Notes: generated by a model not told the origin, from the sequence alone. 60,669 bases of DNA from Candidatus Bathyarchaeota archaeon (GCA_026014615.1 JAOZHZ010000023.1:1-60669), one strand, 5' to 3'; positions 26,623-36,217 are shown, numbered from the stretch's first letter. Numbers and translations are program-made.

Positions 26623-26910
26623 TTATTCGTTTTGTTTTAGGGGTATGTCTTCCCAGTCTAGCATTTCAAACGGAATCAAAGTTTGAGTTTCTCTAACGTA
26701 GGGAAGCTTGCGCATCTGCAGGATTCGGCGGTCTATGTCGTACTTGTTCCCACTCAATATCATAATCAAGTCGTAGGCGCCGTGGACAAAATCCAGCTTC
26801 TCAACCTTGGAGTCCAAAATTAACCCTTTGGAGATGAGGGCGTTGGCGAATTCCTGCTCTTTTCCGGGTTCAATAACCACAAGCACGTATGCCCGACTAA
26901 GTTCACTCAC
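26623..26910 (-). CDS. Stand-alone Lrp/AsnC RAM (ligand-binding) domain protein
   Basis: A 95-residue protein made only of the RAM domain of Lrp/AsnC regulators, without the DNA-binding helix-turn-helix. Visible elements are AYVLVVIEPGKEQEFANAL, VEKLDFVHGAYDLIMIL and VRETQTLIPFEM, the beta-alpha-beta-beta-alpha-beta pattern with the loop (V-x-G-x-Y-D) that forms the ligand pocket. Such proteins bind amino acids as oligomers and may modulate full-length Lrp proteins. The start is GTG 26910 with GAGGA six bases upstream; a TATATAGT-like box lies at 26923-26930. A second such gene is at 36218-36451. Confidence 0.85.
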   Translation of the reverse strand: MSELSRAYVLVVIEPGKEQEFANALISKGLILDSKVEKLDFVHGAYDLIMILSGNKYDIDRRILQMRKLPYVRETQTLIPFEMLDWEDIPLKQNE

Positions 26911-27478
26911 AAGAATTCCTCAACTATATACTACGACGAGGCGACTAATATTAGTTGAAAAAAGGCAGACAAAGTCGTGAAGGCTTTTCGAAAACTTTCT
27001 ATTTGGCTTCTATTTGAATGCTATTAGAAATAGTATGCAGAAACGATATAGGGGTAGGTCTAAGCCGTTTGCCACAAAAAAGATGGGGGGTCGCTATTGG
27101 CAAATTTTCAGCTGACAACATATACTAGAACAAACCCATAGAGACCATGCCGAGAAAATAAATCAGGGAACTTCAACTTAAAAAACTTAAAGCATAAATT
27201 ACGCGCTGTTACGAAAACTCGGCTTTTTACCAAAGAGAATTCAAAGCGCCACATCACAAATAGTAATCGTTGAAGAAAACAACGCTTAAGCTGTGCCGCT
27301 ATTCAGCTAAAAAAGACGAACTGAAAAAAATTTCAACTGGGCATCCAATGTATGTTTGAAATTGCTTTCAAAAGACCCGCGTTCACAAACCAAAAGAAGA
27401 ATTGCTAACCCCCTGAACAAAAGCATTATACACTTCATTCCTACTCTATCCCCCTTGTTGCCTGGAGCATAGAACAAC
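26911..27478. other. Non-coding region between divergent genes
   Basis: 568 bases, AT-rich, between the RAM gene (minus) and the Rnp4 gene (plus). Apart from a TATA-like box for the RAM gene (TATATAGT, 26923-26930, minus) and AT-rich tracts that could serve the Rnp4 operon, I see no gene, repeat or RNA structure that can be supported. Confidence 0.5.
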
Positions 27479-27838
27479 GTGAACTACACCGCAAAACAAA
27501 TAGCCAAAAAACGCATACAAATCCTCCTCCAACAGGCAACACAGGTACACAAAACCAACCCCGCATTAGCACGGAGTTACGTGTGGTCTGCCCGAAAAAT
27601 TGCTATGGCAGTTAGAATTCGTTTACCGTCTGAATATAAACGGCAAATCTGCAAAAAATGCAACACACTATTGGTGCCTGGTGAGAGCAGTCGTGTTCGG
27701 GTAAGACCCCAAAGGGAACCGCACGTTGTAGTTACCTGTTTGCACTGCGGTAATCAAACTCGAATTCCCCTCAAATTGAAGAATAAGGAGAAAGTAAGAA
27801 TTGAGCAAAATAACATCCAAAATGAAGCGCCACGTTAA
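27479..27838 (+). CDS. rnp4: Ribonuclease P protein component 4 (Rpp21/Rpr2)
   Basis: A 119-residue subunit of archaeal RNase P, which with Rpp29 supports the specificity domain of the RNase P RNA during 5' maturation of tRNAs. The N-terminal half is helical (KQIAKKRIQILLQQA...ALARSYVWSARKIA). The C-terminal zinc ribbon uses C58, C61, C87 and C90 (QICKKC and CLHCG). The start is GTG 27479. The gene overlaps the following YhbY gene by 38 bases, a common archaeal pairing, so the two are co-transcribed. Confidence 0.92.
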   Translation: MNYTAKQIAKKRIQILLQQATQVHKTNPALARSYVWSARKIAMAVRIRLPSEYKRQICKKCNTLLVPGESSRVRVRPQREPHVVVTCLHCGNQTRIPLKLKNKEKVRIEQNNIQNEAPR

Positions 27839-28109
27839 GCATGAACTGAAAGAGGAAGGACCCACGATTTGGGTAGGCAAAGACGGTTTAACCCCGCAGG
27901 TGCTAATCCAAGTTGAGAATCAACTGCAAAGAACAAAAATGGTGAAAATCCGAATCCTCAAAAGCGCACTCTTAACGGACACGGCAAAAGCAATCGCTAC
28001 GCGGACGGCAGAGCAGCTGGACGCGGCGTTGGTTGAGGTTCGCGGGCACGTCTTTATTCTTTACAGACGAAGAAAAAAACAGCCTAACGCAGAACCAAAC
28101 AAACAGTAA
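27801..28109 (+). CDS. CRM-domain (YhbY-like) RNA-binding protein
   Basis: A 102-residue single CRM-domain protein of the YhbY family, which binds structured RNA and is linked to ribosome assembly. Family features are HVKHELKEEGPTIWVGKDGLTP, VLIQVENQLQRTKMVKIRI and a C-terminal GHVFILYRRRK strand. The start is TTG 27801, with AAGGAG ten bases upstream located inside the overlapping rnp4 gene. Overlap and order suggest joint expression with RNase P component 4. The last ~12 residues are a basic tail. Confidence 0.9.
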   Translation: MSKITSKMKRHVKHELKEEGPTIWVGKDGLTPQVLIQVENQLQRTKMVKIRILKSALLTDTAKAIATRTAEQLDAALVEVRGHVFILYRRRKKQPNAEPNKQ

Positions 28110-28193
28110 TTTCCCTTTTTCGTTATTGAGACAAACTGTTAAACGGCTGGTTTTGCGGTTCTTACTAAGTGTTAACTGTTTTTACCATTTTCT

Positions 28194-28203
28194 GATTTTT
28201 TTT
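28194..28203 (+). terminator. Oligo-T terminator after rnp4-yhbY
   Basis: A run of eight T residues about 85 bases after the YhbY stop codon, within a T-rich convergent intergenic stretch. Confidence 0.4.
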
Positions 28204-28235
28204 CAGTTTGATTTTAAGTGGGATTAAAGAGCTGT

Positions 28236-28260
28236 TTTAAAAAACAAAAGAAAAAAAAGT
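28236..28260 (-). terminator. Oligo-T terminator of the beta-propeller gene
   Basis: On the minus strand this reads as a T-rich run (ACTTTTTTTTCTTTTG followed by TTTTTTAAAA) directly after the TAA at 28264. Confidence 0.5.
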
Positions 28261-28263
28261 TGG

Positions 28264-30822
28264 TTATTTTTTGCGTCGATAACGCGCAACTGCTACTATT
28301 GCTACTATCACGATAACGACTGCTGCTCCAATTGCAAGGTACATGCTTGTGGATAGTTCGCTAGATGGGGCGGGGGCTTGACTTGGCGACGCCGAAGAAG
28401 AAACAGTTGGCGCAGTTTGCCCAGCATCCGACACTACCACTCCTGTTTTTGCGGTTGACCTGTAGTAGGAGTCTGATCCTTCAAAGGAAGTTACGATTCT
28501 GTAGATGCCTGAAGCGCTGGGAGTCCATGAAGTCATGTAGACGCCGTCGATGTCGCTGACTACGGTGCCGATTTCTTGGGTGTTGCCGTTCGCATCAATC
28601 GCAGTCAAATGAACAGGTACACCTACGGCGTCTGTTGGTTTAGGCTGCTGTTCGTACAGGTATTCCATCCACGCTGTCATGCTGTCGTCGGATATTGCTG
28701 GTGTGCCTGCTGCGGGTATTCCAAGAACTGTTTGACCGGGTGATTGGTCGGTGATTGTGCCTTGAATCAGAATTGGCGTTCCCAGAGGCACTGCGGTTTG
28801 TGGTGCGGAGACGGTTGTGGCGGTTTGACCTTTGCCAAAGCAGTAGATTTGGTTGTCATAGCCGTTGAAGGCTACAAGGTATCCGTCTGCAATAGCTATG
28901 CCTGATGTGAAGAATCCACATATGCTCCATTCTTCCTTTCCAGAGTCAGCGTTAATGGCGTATAGGGCTGCTCCTCTGAATAGGGGGTCACCGTACTGGA
29001 TACCTGAAGTAGCAAAGACTTTTCCGTCCGCAATTGCCATCGAGGACTGCATGAAGGGATAGGCGGGGGTGCTGGTTTCAAAGCCGCAAGGTGGAGCGTA
29101 GAAGTCCCATAGACGTTCACCTGTAGACATATCAAGTGCGTGAATTCCGTCAACGCACATCTGGTAGATGTTGCCGTAGGCAGGCATACACCATAATGGC
29201 GGCGTTGAAGGCTGAGAAGCCCACGCATTCTCGAAGGCTTCAGATGGACCCCAAAGCTGTTCGCCTGTAGAAGCGCTATAGCCGTACCACTGCATTGCAC
29301 CTTTATTGAATTCTGTGTAGATTCCATCCGTCAAAGGTCCCATGAGCGCGTATTGAGTATCGCCTAAAGGTGTTGTTCGGTTTACTGCCCACAGTTTATG
29401 CCCGTCGGTTGTACTGTAAGCAATTTCCATCTGCCAATTCATCGGTGCGCTCATGCTTCCGGTGGTAGCAAGTATTATGCCTGAACCAATAGTTGAGATG
29501 CTTTGTGGAAACGGCTCAATATAGGACGGTATTGTTACGTTCCATTGTATTCCGCTTAACCAGTCTAATGTTGCTCCTACAGGTGGCCTCCATTGCCAGC
29601 CCGAGGTTCCGCTTTCTCCACCCCACATTTTGGGTATCGAAGATGAGTTCCACATAGCAAGCCAGTTATTGGCTGCATCAAGAAGGTAAATCAGCAGTTC
29701 GCCGTTTGGACCCTGAATATTGTTCATCCCGCCGGGTGTCGCGTTAGCAAGTGTTAGTATGAGGTTTCCTGTGCTGGCATCGTACATGTACCATTCAGGT
29801 CCCCCAGTCCACCATAAGTAGGGAATACCACCTTCTTGATTTGGTGTTAGGCAATTGTATACTTGACCAATTGAGATACCGCTGTTCTGGGCGCCAGTGC
29901 CATTGCGCCACCATAATGTTTGACCAGTGCGTAAATCTACTGCGTAATAACCTTCTCGCGGGGGTGTTGGTGTAGGTTGGTTATAGTAAAGTACGCCATT
30001 GATTATTATCGGAGGGGTAAAAGCAGGTTCATACAGTTTTCCCGTGTAGAAGTTGCTTTTTGCGCTACCTCCAAATTCACCGCCTATCAAGCCTCCCTGC
30101 ATTAACGGCTTAGTCCAAACGATGTGAGCGCTGTCAGGCGCGGTTGTGTAAGCGTTGAAGTTACCTGTAACATTGTAAGCTTTATATGGTCCATAGATAT
30201 TTGCCCCGAGCCAGTTTCCAGAGATTTGGCTCCATTGATGATTTTGTGCATTTATCGGTCGCTGCCAGTAGTCCGTCGGAAGTGAGGTTTGAGGCAATGA
30301 AGTTAAGGGCTCTTGTTGAACAGTGAGCTGCACTTCGGAGCTTTTGCTGGGTTGATAATAGTTGTCCAAGTACACGCCGTTCATTATGTTGGTCCCACTA
30401 ACGGGCTGTCCCGCGAAGTTAAACTCGAATGTGTATGTGCCAACCATGTCAGGTACGTACTGTAAAATGTAATATGCCGTTGAATCAGAAGTGAAGGGCC
30501 CTTTCGTCTCTGTTTCTCCACTAGGATCAGTGATTGATACTGTGTAAGTGTCCCAAGAGGCTGCCCACGAACCTTCAGAGGTTACTAGTGGCGGCACCAC
30601 GTTAAGCCACATTGCAACCGAAACGGTTTGTCCAGCGCCTATAGGGTTGGGAGCAATGCTAAGGTATGCGTAGGTTGGAATATCTTCTGCAGCACTGACT
30701 GTTGGCAAGCAATTAAAGAAGATGGCGGTCGTGGATAACATCAAGATTAAAACGACTGCATTGAGTGTTTTACGTTTATTTTGTGGAATTTTTTGTTTAT
30801 ATAAACTAGAATTTTCTTCCAT
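28264..30822 (-). CDS. Secreted, membrane-anchored PQQ-type beta-propeller protein (copy 1)
   Basis: An 852-residue surface protein. It has an N-terminal membrane/signal segment (VVLILMLSTTAIFFNCL), an Ig-like domain (PTYAYLSIAPNPIGAGQTV), then a large propeller with PQQ/quinoprotein-type blades (YAVDLRTGQTLWW, YDASTGNLILT, YSASTGEQLWG, HALDMSTGERLWDF, YAINADSGKEEW). A C-terminal Ig-like domain, a Ser/Pro linker and a transmembrane helix (YLAIGAAVVIVIVAIVAVA) followed by RYRRKK anchor it. The family folds as an eight-bladed propeller; real PQQ binding is not implied. The start is ATG 30822 with GGAGAG eight bases upstream. It is divergent from a TrmB-like regulator, an arrangement repeated at 38-42 kb. 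Function outside the cell is unknown. Confidence 0.85.
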   Translation of the reverse strand: MEENSSLYKQKIPQNKRKTLNAVVLILMLSTTAIFFNCLPTVSAAEDIPTYAYLSIAPNPIGAGQTVSVAMWLNVVPPLVTSEGSWAASWDTYTVSITDPSGETETKGPFTSDSTAYYILQYVPDMVGTYTFEFNFAGQPVSGTNIMNGVYLDNYYQPSKSSEVQLTVQQEPLTSLPQTSLPTDYWQRPINAQNHQWSQISGNWLGANIYGPYKAYNVTGNFNAYTTAPDSAHIVWTKPLMQGGLIGGEFGGSAKSNFYTGKLYEPAFTPPIIINGVLYYNQPTPTPPREGYYAVDLRTGQTLWWRNGTGAQNSGISIGQVYNCLTPNQEGGIPYLWWTGGPEWYMYDASTGNLILTLANATPGGMNNIQGPNGELLIYLLDAANNWLAMWNSSSIPKMWGGESGTSGWQWRPPVGATLDWLSGIQWNVTIPSYIEPFPQSISTIGSGIILATTGSMSAPMNWQMEIAYSTTDGHKLWAVNRTTPLGDTQYALMGPLTDGIYTEFNKGAMQWYGYSASTGEQLWGPSEAFENAWASQPSTPPLWCMPAYGNIYQMCVDGIHALDMSTGERLWDFYAPPCGFETSTPAYPFMQSSMAIADGKVFATSGIQYGDPLFRGAALYAINADSGKEEWSICGFFTSGIAIADGYLVAFNGYDNQIYCFGKGQTATTVSAPQTAVPLGTPILIQGTITDQSPGQTVLGIPAAGTPAISDDSMTAWMEYLYEQQPKPTDAVGVPVHLTAIDANGNTQEIGTVVSDIDGVYMTSWTPSASGIYRIVTSFEGSDSYYRSTAKTGVVVSDAGQTAPTVSSSASPSQAPAPSSELSTSMYLAIGAAVVIVIVAIVAVARYRRKK

Positions 30823-30843
30823 TCCTTATTCTCTCCAGGTACG

Positions 30844-30870
30844 TTTTACTGTAAAACCTTTGAATTTAAA
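30844..30870 (-). promoter_or_regulatory. Palindrome TTTTACtGTAAAA plus TATA-like box in the propeller/TrmB intergenic region
   Basis: A perfect 6-bp inverted repeat with one-base spacer (30844-30856) lies 22 bp upstream of the propeller start, next to a minus-strand TTTTAAATT box (30862-30870). Its position at the expected transcription start suggests an operator that blocks initiation. The adjacent TrmB-like regulator is the obvious candidate ligand. Confidence 0.5.
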
Positions 30871-30995
30871 ATGGTGTAGTGAACAAGTTGTGCATGTAGG
30901 TGGTTCATGAATAGAAAATTAAATAAATCTAAAACTCTAAAACTGAATAACTAAGAAAACAGCCAATTCAAAAGCAGAAACGCTGTGTGAGGATA

Positions 30996-31808
30996 ATGAA
31001 GGGTTCCTCGCAGGAAATAATCATAGCTTTACAAGAACTCGGCCTTACGCTTTCTGAAGCCAAAGTATACTTAGCCCTCACTCAAATAGGCTCGTCTCAT
31101 ACAGGATCAATTGCGAAAAACACGGGAATATACAGACAACACGTATACCATACTCTGAATTCACTTAACGAAAAAGGTTTAATTGAAAAACAACTCGGAA
31201 AAATACCAAACTACAAAGCGATACCAGCAAACGAAGCATTCTCTATACTGTTCGGACAAGAACAAAAACGAATTTCCAAACTTAAAACAAAAGTTAACAC
31301 AATAACAGAAGAACTGGAGAAACTAAACAACAACTATGAACCTCATGAACAAAGGGTCCAATTTGTCGTAGTACCCGCAAAACTAGTTATCATTAATCGT
31401 TTAAGAAGAGCACTTCAAAAAGCTCAAAAAAGTATAGATGTAATAACGACACGAAAAAGGTTGTCATCAGCCATTTTGGCTTTTCCTAGAGATTATAAAA
31501 ACGCTTTAAACCGTGGCGTAAAAATCCAGATAGTTACAGAATATCCCGTTACCGAACAACCAGCCCTAAAAACTATACAATCACTAAGTAGAAGCAGGTT
31601 GCTCAAAATCAAATATTTGCCACCATCCACTCCAGAGGCATTAGTAGTGATATTTGATAAAAAAGAAGCATATGTCACAACGTCTGCAACAGCTGACCTA
31701 TCGGAATCGGATGCATTATGGGTTAGCAACAAATGCTTTTTGGCAATTCTGCAAAGCTATTTCGAGAATAAATGGTCCACTGCAGTTTCAAAGAAAAGAC
31801 AGCTTTGA
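30996..31808 (+). CDS. TrmB-family transcriptional regulator (copy 1)
   Basis: A ~270-residue TrmB-like regulator. The N-terminal winged helix-turn-helix is LQELGLTLSEAKVYLALTQIG...TGSIAKNTGIYRQHVYHTL NSL, followed by a coiled coil (KLKTKVNTITEELEKL) and a C-terminal phospholipase-D-like sensor region (VDVITTRKRL, NRGVKIQIVTEY, VVIFDKKEAYVTTS). TrmB proteins usually sense sugars and control transport or metabolism genes. ATG 30996 follows GAGG closely; GTG 30987 is possible. It is transcribed away from the propeller gene at 28264-30822 and is paralogous to the regulator at 40935-41777. Two tandem TCTAAAAC units lie at 30928-30943 upstream. Confidence 0.85.
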   Translation: MKGSSQEIIIALQELGLTLSEAKVYLALTQIGSSHTGSIAKNTGIYRQHVYHTLNSLNEKGLIEKQLGKIPNYKAIPANEAFSILFGQEQKRISKLKTKVNTITEELEKLNNNYEPHEQRVQFVVVPAKLVIINRLRRALQKAQKSIDVITTRKRLSSAILAFPRDYKNALNRGVKIQIVTEYPVTEQPALKTIQSLSRSRLLKIKYLPPSTPEALVVIFDKKEAYVTTSATADLSESDALWVSNKCFLAILQSYFENKWSTAVSKKRQL

Positions 31809-31919
31809 AAGAAAAAAGTTGAAACAACAAATAAAACTGAAATTAAAGCAACAAAGTTGACGGCATAAATCTTTCAGTCTTTAACTTCCAAGTTGTTACC
31901 GTATATTGGAAAAACATTA

Positions 31920-32417
31920 ATGTCTTCGAAAACAAAACCTCTTCAAGCAATCGTGGGGTTAACGACTATGATACATAAATTGCCCGAGCCACTGTTCAAA
32001 AAAATCTACTCTACTGTTCCAAGGCTTTGCGTCGAAGTGATAATACACTTCTCCAACGGCATAGTTCTTGTCAAAAGGAATATCCCGCCCTGCGAAAACA
32101 TGTGGCACATACCTGGCGGAACCGTACTTATGGGCGAAACACTTGAAGAAGCCGTCAAACGCGTAGCCAAGGAAGAAACTAACCTCACCGTCGAAGTTAA
32201 GCAGCAACTTTGCGTTAAGGAGTACTCAAAAGATGTTGCTTTTGGACAAGCAATCTCCGTAGTTTACATCGCAACTGCAGCCAATGGGAAGTTAAAAGGA
32301 GATAAATACGGAAAAGACATCAAGACCTTCAAAATTCTCCCTGAACAGACAATAGAAGAACAAAAAGAACTCCTTGAAAAAGCACAAACAACTTCAGCCA
32401 AGGTTCTATCAAATTAA
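31920..32417 (+). CDS. Nudix hydrolase
   Basis: A 165-residue Nudix protein. The Nudix box runs from GGTVLMGETLEEAVKR to VAKEETNL (about residues 66-89), with the metal-binding RxxxEE-type core R81...E85-E86. It is preceded by a beta strand VEVIIHFSNGIVLVKRN and MWHIPGG. The spacing and PPCENMWHIPGG resemble GDP-mannose mannosyl hydrolase or ADP-sugar hydrolases, so a nucleotide-sugar substrate is possible. The start is ATG 31920; an upstream TTG is unsupported. The C-terminal 30 residues are a charged helix. Neighbours give no operon partner. Confidence 0.85.
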   Translation: MSSKTKPLQAIVGLTTMIHKLPEPLFKKIYSTVPRLCVEVIIHFSNGIVLVKRNIPPCENMWHIPGGTVLMGETLEEAVKRVAKEETNLTVEVKQQLCVKEYSKDVAFGQAISVVYIATAANGKLKGDKYGKDIKTFKILPEQTIEEQKELLEKAQTTSAKVLSN

Positions 32418-32686
32418 AAATAATAAAACCTGCTCCGACGCCCCTCCACATTTTTCGCAACATCTATTCATTGTAAGCTTGTTTTTTATTGTTTAACCAA
32501 GATTCGTTATAAAAAAACAATTTTGTCTGGTTATACTTAAATAATTTGCAACAAATATAGAATAAAAGGTCTATTTTAAAAAACGGCGGGCACACAAGCA
32601 GTTTTTGAAGCCGTTTCCTCAAATCGTTCAAACTGTTATTTGCCGTTTATGACCTATAACTTGATGTAACCTTGATGGTGGTGACA

Positions 32687-32992
32687 ATGGGAAAAAAGAA
32701 AATAAAGAATGAAGAAAAAACCAAGGAGTTAGTTTTGCCTAACGGCAGCGACGTTTTAGGTATTGCCGCAAAAGTTTTTGGCGGAGAAAGATTCCTTGTA
32801 AAATGCCAAGACGGAAAAGAAAGAATCTGCCGTGTCCGCGGCAAAATGAAGAGGCGCGCATGGGTTAGAGAAGGCGACATCGTTTTAGTTTCCCCGTGGG
32901 ATTTCCAAGCCGATTCCCGAGGCGACATCATGTGGCGTTACAGGGCAAACCAAGTTGAGACCCTACGAAACAAGGGGTACCTCACGATTTAA
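32687..32992 (+). CDS. eif1A: Archaeal translation initiation factor 1A (aIF-1A)
   Basis: A 101-residue OB-fold initiation factor that occupies the A site of the small ribosomal subunit during start-codon selection. Diagnostic features are an N-terminal basic tail (MGKKKIKNEEKTKEL), ELVLPNGSDVLGIAAKVFGG, CRVRGKMKRRAWVREGD and VLVSPWDFQ. Length is typical for archaea. ATG 32687 is chosen from several tandem start codons (TTG 32672, ATG 32675) because it gives the family N terminus after GGTGGTGA. Single-gene unit. The 269-bp upstream gap is AT-rich with a possible TATA element but no gene. Confidence 0.95.
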   Translation: MGKKKIKNEEKTKELVLPNGSDVLGIAAKVFGGERFLVKCQDGKERICRVRGKMKRRAWVREGDIVLVSPWDFQADSRGDIMWRYRANQVETLRNKGYLTI

Positions 32993-33337
32993 CCCTATGT
33001 CAAAAACACTAGAAAAGTAGAAATGTATAAACCACCTTGTATTTCATATGAACAGCAACTGCGTGCGCGTGTTTTCTTTCCTTAAAAAACCTTGCAGACT
33101 GAAAAATGAGCAAGCACTTCTGCAATGGATTTTTTTACTTGAAGCAACAACTTTAGAGTGAAGCAAGGAAGGAAATCGTTGAGCCTACGCGTGTTCGCTC
33201 ACTATCCGGAACAATTATACCGAAAACGCCAGCCTAACCAGACCACGTTCTTAATAATGAAAATGACAAACAAAAGCAAAATGCCCACCTCAATACATAG
33301 AAAACAAAGAGTTGTCAAAGCTTTCGAAGTGTAAACC
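32993..33337. other. Non-coding region
   Basis: 345 bases between aIF-1A and the flippase-like gene. I see no gene, repeat or recognisable RNA; the right part probably holds the promoter of the next gene. Confidence 0.5.
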
Positions 33338-34426
33338 ATGGCGAACTTCGCGAACATATCCAAGCATCTTACGCCCAAACGAATCCTAATTTTTATGGTT
33401 CTAGGTTCAATCGTTTTCGGCGTTTACATCTACTTTTCAATAGGAGTAGACCAGCTATTAATGGTCATCGACAGCATAGATATTTCCACGTTTGTGTTTT
33501 TTTATGGGCTCAGCTTTGCCACCATGCTTGTTGTGATGCTTTTGTGGAGCGCCTCGTGGTTTACTCTTTTAAGGGCTTTGTCAGTAAAAATGAGTTTAAA
33601 GAAAACCTTTGTTTACTACATAGCAGGAGACTTCGTTGACCGCATTGTCCCCAGCCCCGGAGTAGTAGGCGAAGCCACACGGGCTTACCTTGTACGCAAA
33701 AACGATGCTTCAAGTAGTTATGGAGTTATCGCCGCCGCTGGAATAACAAACCGCATAGTGAATTACGGCGTCGTCATCGGGGGACTCTCAGCAGGCATAC
33801 TATTTCTGCTCATAACCGAAACGGTCCCTGTTTTTGCATCAGGTCTTTTGCTGACGGTTTGGTTGGGGGCGATAGCTTTGTTTGCGATTTTATCTTTTGT
33901 TTCTTTAAAAGATGATGCAGCACAAAAACTCGTTGCTGTGCTAATGAAAATCAGTAAATTTATCAGAAGCGAAAAAGATGCCGAAAAATTATCAAACAGA
34001 ATTCTCAGGTTCCTATCGCGTTTTCACGAAGGATTCAAGTTTTTCGGCGCCAACCCTTACTACTTAGTAGCACCAATCGTTTTTAATATACTCTCATTTG
34101 TACTGAACCTTGTAGTCTACATGCTCGTCTTTTACGCCCTCGGCCTCAGCTACCTACCGTTAGATTTCTTCATAGTAGTTTACTTTCTTGCAGGTGCAAT
34201 CCAAGACGGCGCTGCGGCATTTTCAGTGGGTGGTTTAGAAATACTTTTGACAAACATTTTCGTTTTATATGGAATTCCTTTGGCCATCAGTGGAGTAGCT
34301 GCGGTTATTGTTAGGATTGTCACGTTTTACTTTCCTTTGATTGCGGGTTATGTTTTTCTACAGTTAATTGGCGCGAAAAATGTAATGAATGCCGAAACTG
34401 TTAAGCAAGTTGAAGCTGAAGAGTAA
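33338..34426 (+). CDS. UPF0104/lysylphosphatidylglycerol synthase-type membrane protein (flippase-like)
   Basis: A 362-residue integral membrane protein with about eight transmembrane helices, matching the UPF0104 (AglD C-terminal/MprF membrane) family. Signature parts are FVYYIAGDFVDRIVPSPGVVGEATRAYLV and, near the C terminus, GAAAFSVGGLEILLTNIF. Members are associated with lipid or lipid-linked sugar translocation and with glycosyltransferases. The start is ATG 33338; no strong Shine-Dalgarno is visible. It converges with a Wzx-like flippase and has a paralogue at 36489-37520, placing three putative translocation proteins within 4 kb. Substrate unknown; a link to the polysaccharide cluster is inferred. 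Confidence 0.82.
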   Translation: MANFANISKHLTPKRILIFMVLGSIVFGVYIYFSIGVDQLLMVIDSIDISTFVFFYGLSFATMLVVMLLWSASWFTLLRALSVKMSLKKTFVYYIAGDFVDRIVPSPGVVGEATRAYLVRKNDASSSYGVIAAAGITNRIVNYGVVIGGLSAGILFLLITETVPVFASGLLLTVWLGAIALFAILSFVSLKDDAAQKLVAVLMKISKFIRSEKDAEKLSNRILRFLSRFHEGFKFFGANPYYLVAPIVFNILSFVLNLVVYMLVFYALGLSYLPLDFFIVVYFLAGAIQDGAAAFSVGGLEILLTNIFVLYGIPLAISGVAAVIVRIVTFYFPLIAGYVFLQLIGAKNVMNAETVKQVEAEE

Positions 34427-34477
34427 GATCAACGCAACAGTATACCAAGTTTTCTAACAGGTTCAGCATATGGCTAA

Positions 34478-36061
34478 TTATTGCAATTTTAGCTTCGTCA
34501 TCACTTGTTCTAAGAATGATAAAACAACACTCAGAATTTTACCTATCACCCCAAGACTGCTGGTCATTTCACGCAGGTTCTTAAGGTCATAACGCGTAAT
34601 GGATCGAGTCAACAAAACCACAGGAACAAGAACAATCAAGAAGACCGCTACCCCCAAAACTAGTTCAATCCAGCTGGCAAAACTTAACTGAGAAATAACG
34701 CCGTAAGTTGCAACTGCAGCTATGGCAGATGATAAAAGGATTCTTGTAGAAAAAGCCCAATCTATCGTCATGCCGTAAAGTTTTTTGACAAAGTACAATC
34801 CAATAATAACGTTGGGTATGTTAGCCACCAAAGTAGTGGCAATCAAACCTAAAACTCCAAAAGTCATGATCGAAAAGTACCCCATAGGAAAACCGATTAC
34901 ACCAGTCAAGATTGCCAGCTTCAAAACGTAACTTGTTTGCCCTTGACCGTTCAATAGACCGTTTATGCTGAGGTTCCCAAAAGCGGTGTATAAATATTGA
35001 ATTGCCAGCAACGCAAGAAAAAGTGGGGCAGTTTCGTATGTGTTTCCAAAAAGCGTCTTAACTGCAGGCTCTGACAAGCACATAACCAAAGCTACGACCG
35101 GCACGACAAGCATTGCAGCGTATTTAACGGAATATTGAAAAACGTTCCTAAGTATGGCAGCATCTTTTTCTGCGTCAAGCTTAGAGAAAGCGGGAAACAT
35201 CATTGCAGTAATTGGAACAGAAAAGAATGTTATGAGGATAACGAAGTTCATGGCTACGCCGTAGTTTCCAATTGGTACATTATCAAAGGCGTAGTAAATT
35301 GGCAACAAGAAAGCATAAAATTGCGGGAGAAGCCCTCTTATGATGTTCGCAAAAGACAAGGGTAAACAATACGTTAACATCGTAGTCAAGTATGCTCTAA
35401 TTTCCAGCCTGTGTGATGAAGGTCCAGGTAACTGTCTATAAAGGACCCCTATGAGCAGTAAACCGATTATTCCTGCGATGAAGGTGCCAGCAGTGAAGCC
35501 AACTGTCGCTCCAGACGTACCCAACCCTAACAGTACCAAAGTGATTATGATGGCGGTTTTAAAGATGCTTTGAGAAATGAGCATTATACTGTTGAATTCC
35601 ATTTTCTCCATACCTGTGAAGACGGCGGTACCCGCAGCAATCAACCCGCTTGCGAACACGGAAAAAGATGCAAGCTGGATAAGCGGAGCAATCACGGGAC
35701 GGTTAAAAACTACAGCTAAAGAATCCGCGAACAGAAACGAAAACACCGAGAGAGCTAAACCTACTGCCATCTCGAAAATTATGCCAGAAATAAAGACGCT
35801 TCTGATTTCGTTGAGTCTGCCCTCTGCACGATATTGGGCGATGAAACGCACCATGGCAAAGTTTACGCCCAAATCACGAAATATTACTATAAGACCGGGG
35901 ACCGTCAAAACGACTGCGTATAGTCCGTATTGATCTGAGCCTAATAGGCGAGCGATGAATATGGTGCCAACTGAGGAAATCAGCGTGGAAACCACGAGTC
36001 CCCACAAGTAGTTGAAACTGCCTTTAGCTGACACCTTAGCTATGTCCGCTGCTTTACTCAT
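34478..36061 (-). CDS. Wzx/MATE-like oligosaccharide flippase
   Basis: A 527-residue membrane protein with 12-14 predicted helices of the multidrug/oligosaccharidyl-lipid/polysaccharide exporter superfamily. Typical parts are FNYLWGLVVSTLISSVGTIFIARLLGSDQYGLYAVVLTVPGLI at the N terminus (a long helix pair with LG-x-Y-G-x-Y), GMEKMEFNSIMLISQSIF and PITAMMFPAFSKL. It would flip a polyprenyl-linked oligosaccharide to the outer face, which fits the glycan genes at 9-24 kb. The start is ATG 36061 with GGTG seven bases upstream. It is convergent with the UPF0104 gene. Confidence 0.88.
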   Translation of the reverse strand: MSKAADIAKVSAKGSFNYLWGLVVSTLISSVGTIFIARLLGSDQYGLYAVVLTVPGLIVIFRDLGVNFAMVRFIAQYRAEGRLNEIRSVFISGIIFEMAVGLALSVFSFLFADSLAVVFNRPVIAPLIQLASFSVFASGLIAAGTAVFTGMEKMEFNSIMLISQSIFKTAIIITLVLLGLGTSGATVGFTAGTFIAGIIGLLLIGVLYRQLPGPSSHRLEIRAYLTTMLTYCLPLSFANIIRGLLPQFYAFLLPIYYAFDNVPIGNYGVAMNFVILITFFSVPITAMMFPAFSKLDAEKDAAILRNVFQYSVKYAAMLVVPVVALVMCLSEPAVKTLFGNTYETAPLFLALLAIQYLYTAFGNLSINGLLNGQGQTSYVLKLAILTGVIGFPMGYFSIMTFGVLGLIATTLVANIPNVIIGLYFVKKLYGMTIDWAFSTRILLSSAIAAVATYGVISQLSFASWIELVLGVAVFLIVLVPVVLLTRSITRYDLKNLREMTSSLGVIGKILSVVLSFLEQVMTKLKLQ

Positions 36062-36217
36062 TGCATTACACCGATTAGGTTAAATGATGTTTACTTGGGC
36101 AGCGTTTATCGTTTTTGGTTATGGTAAATGTTTTAGTTGAAACTGGCTTGATTTGGTTACAGCTTTTTCGTGGCAAACTTTTTATTGCCTCAAGATATAG
36201 TTAGCAAAGGGAATTTT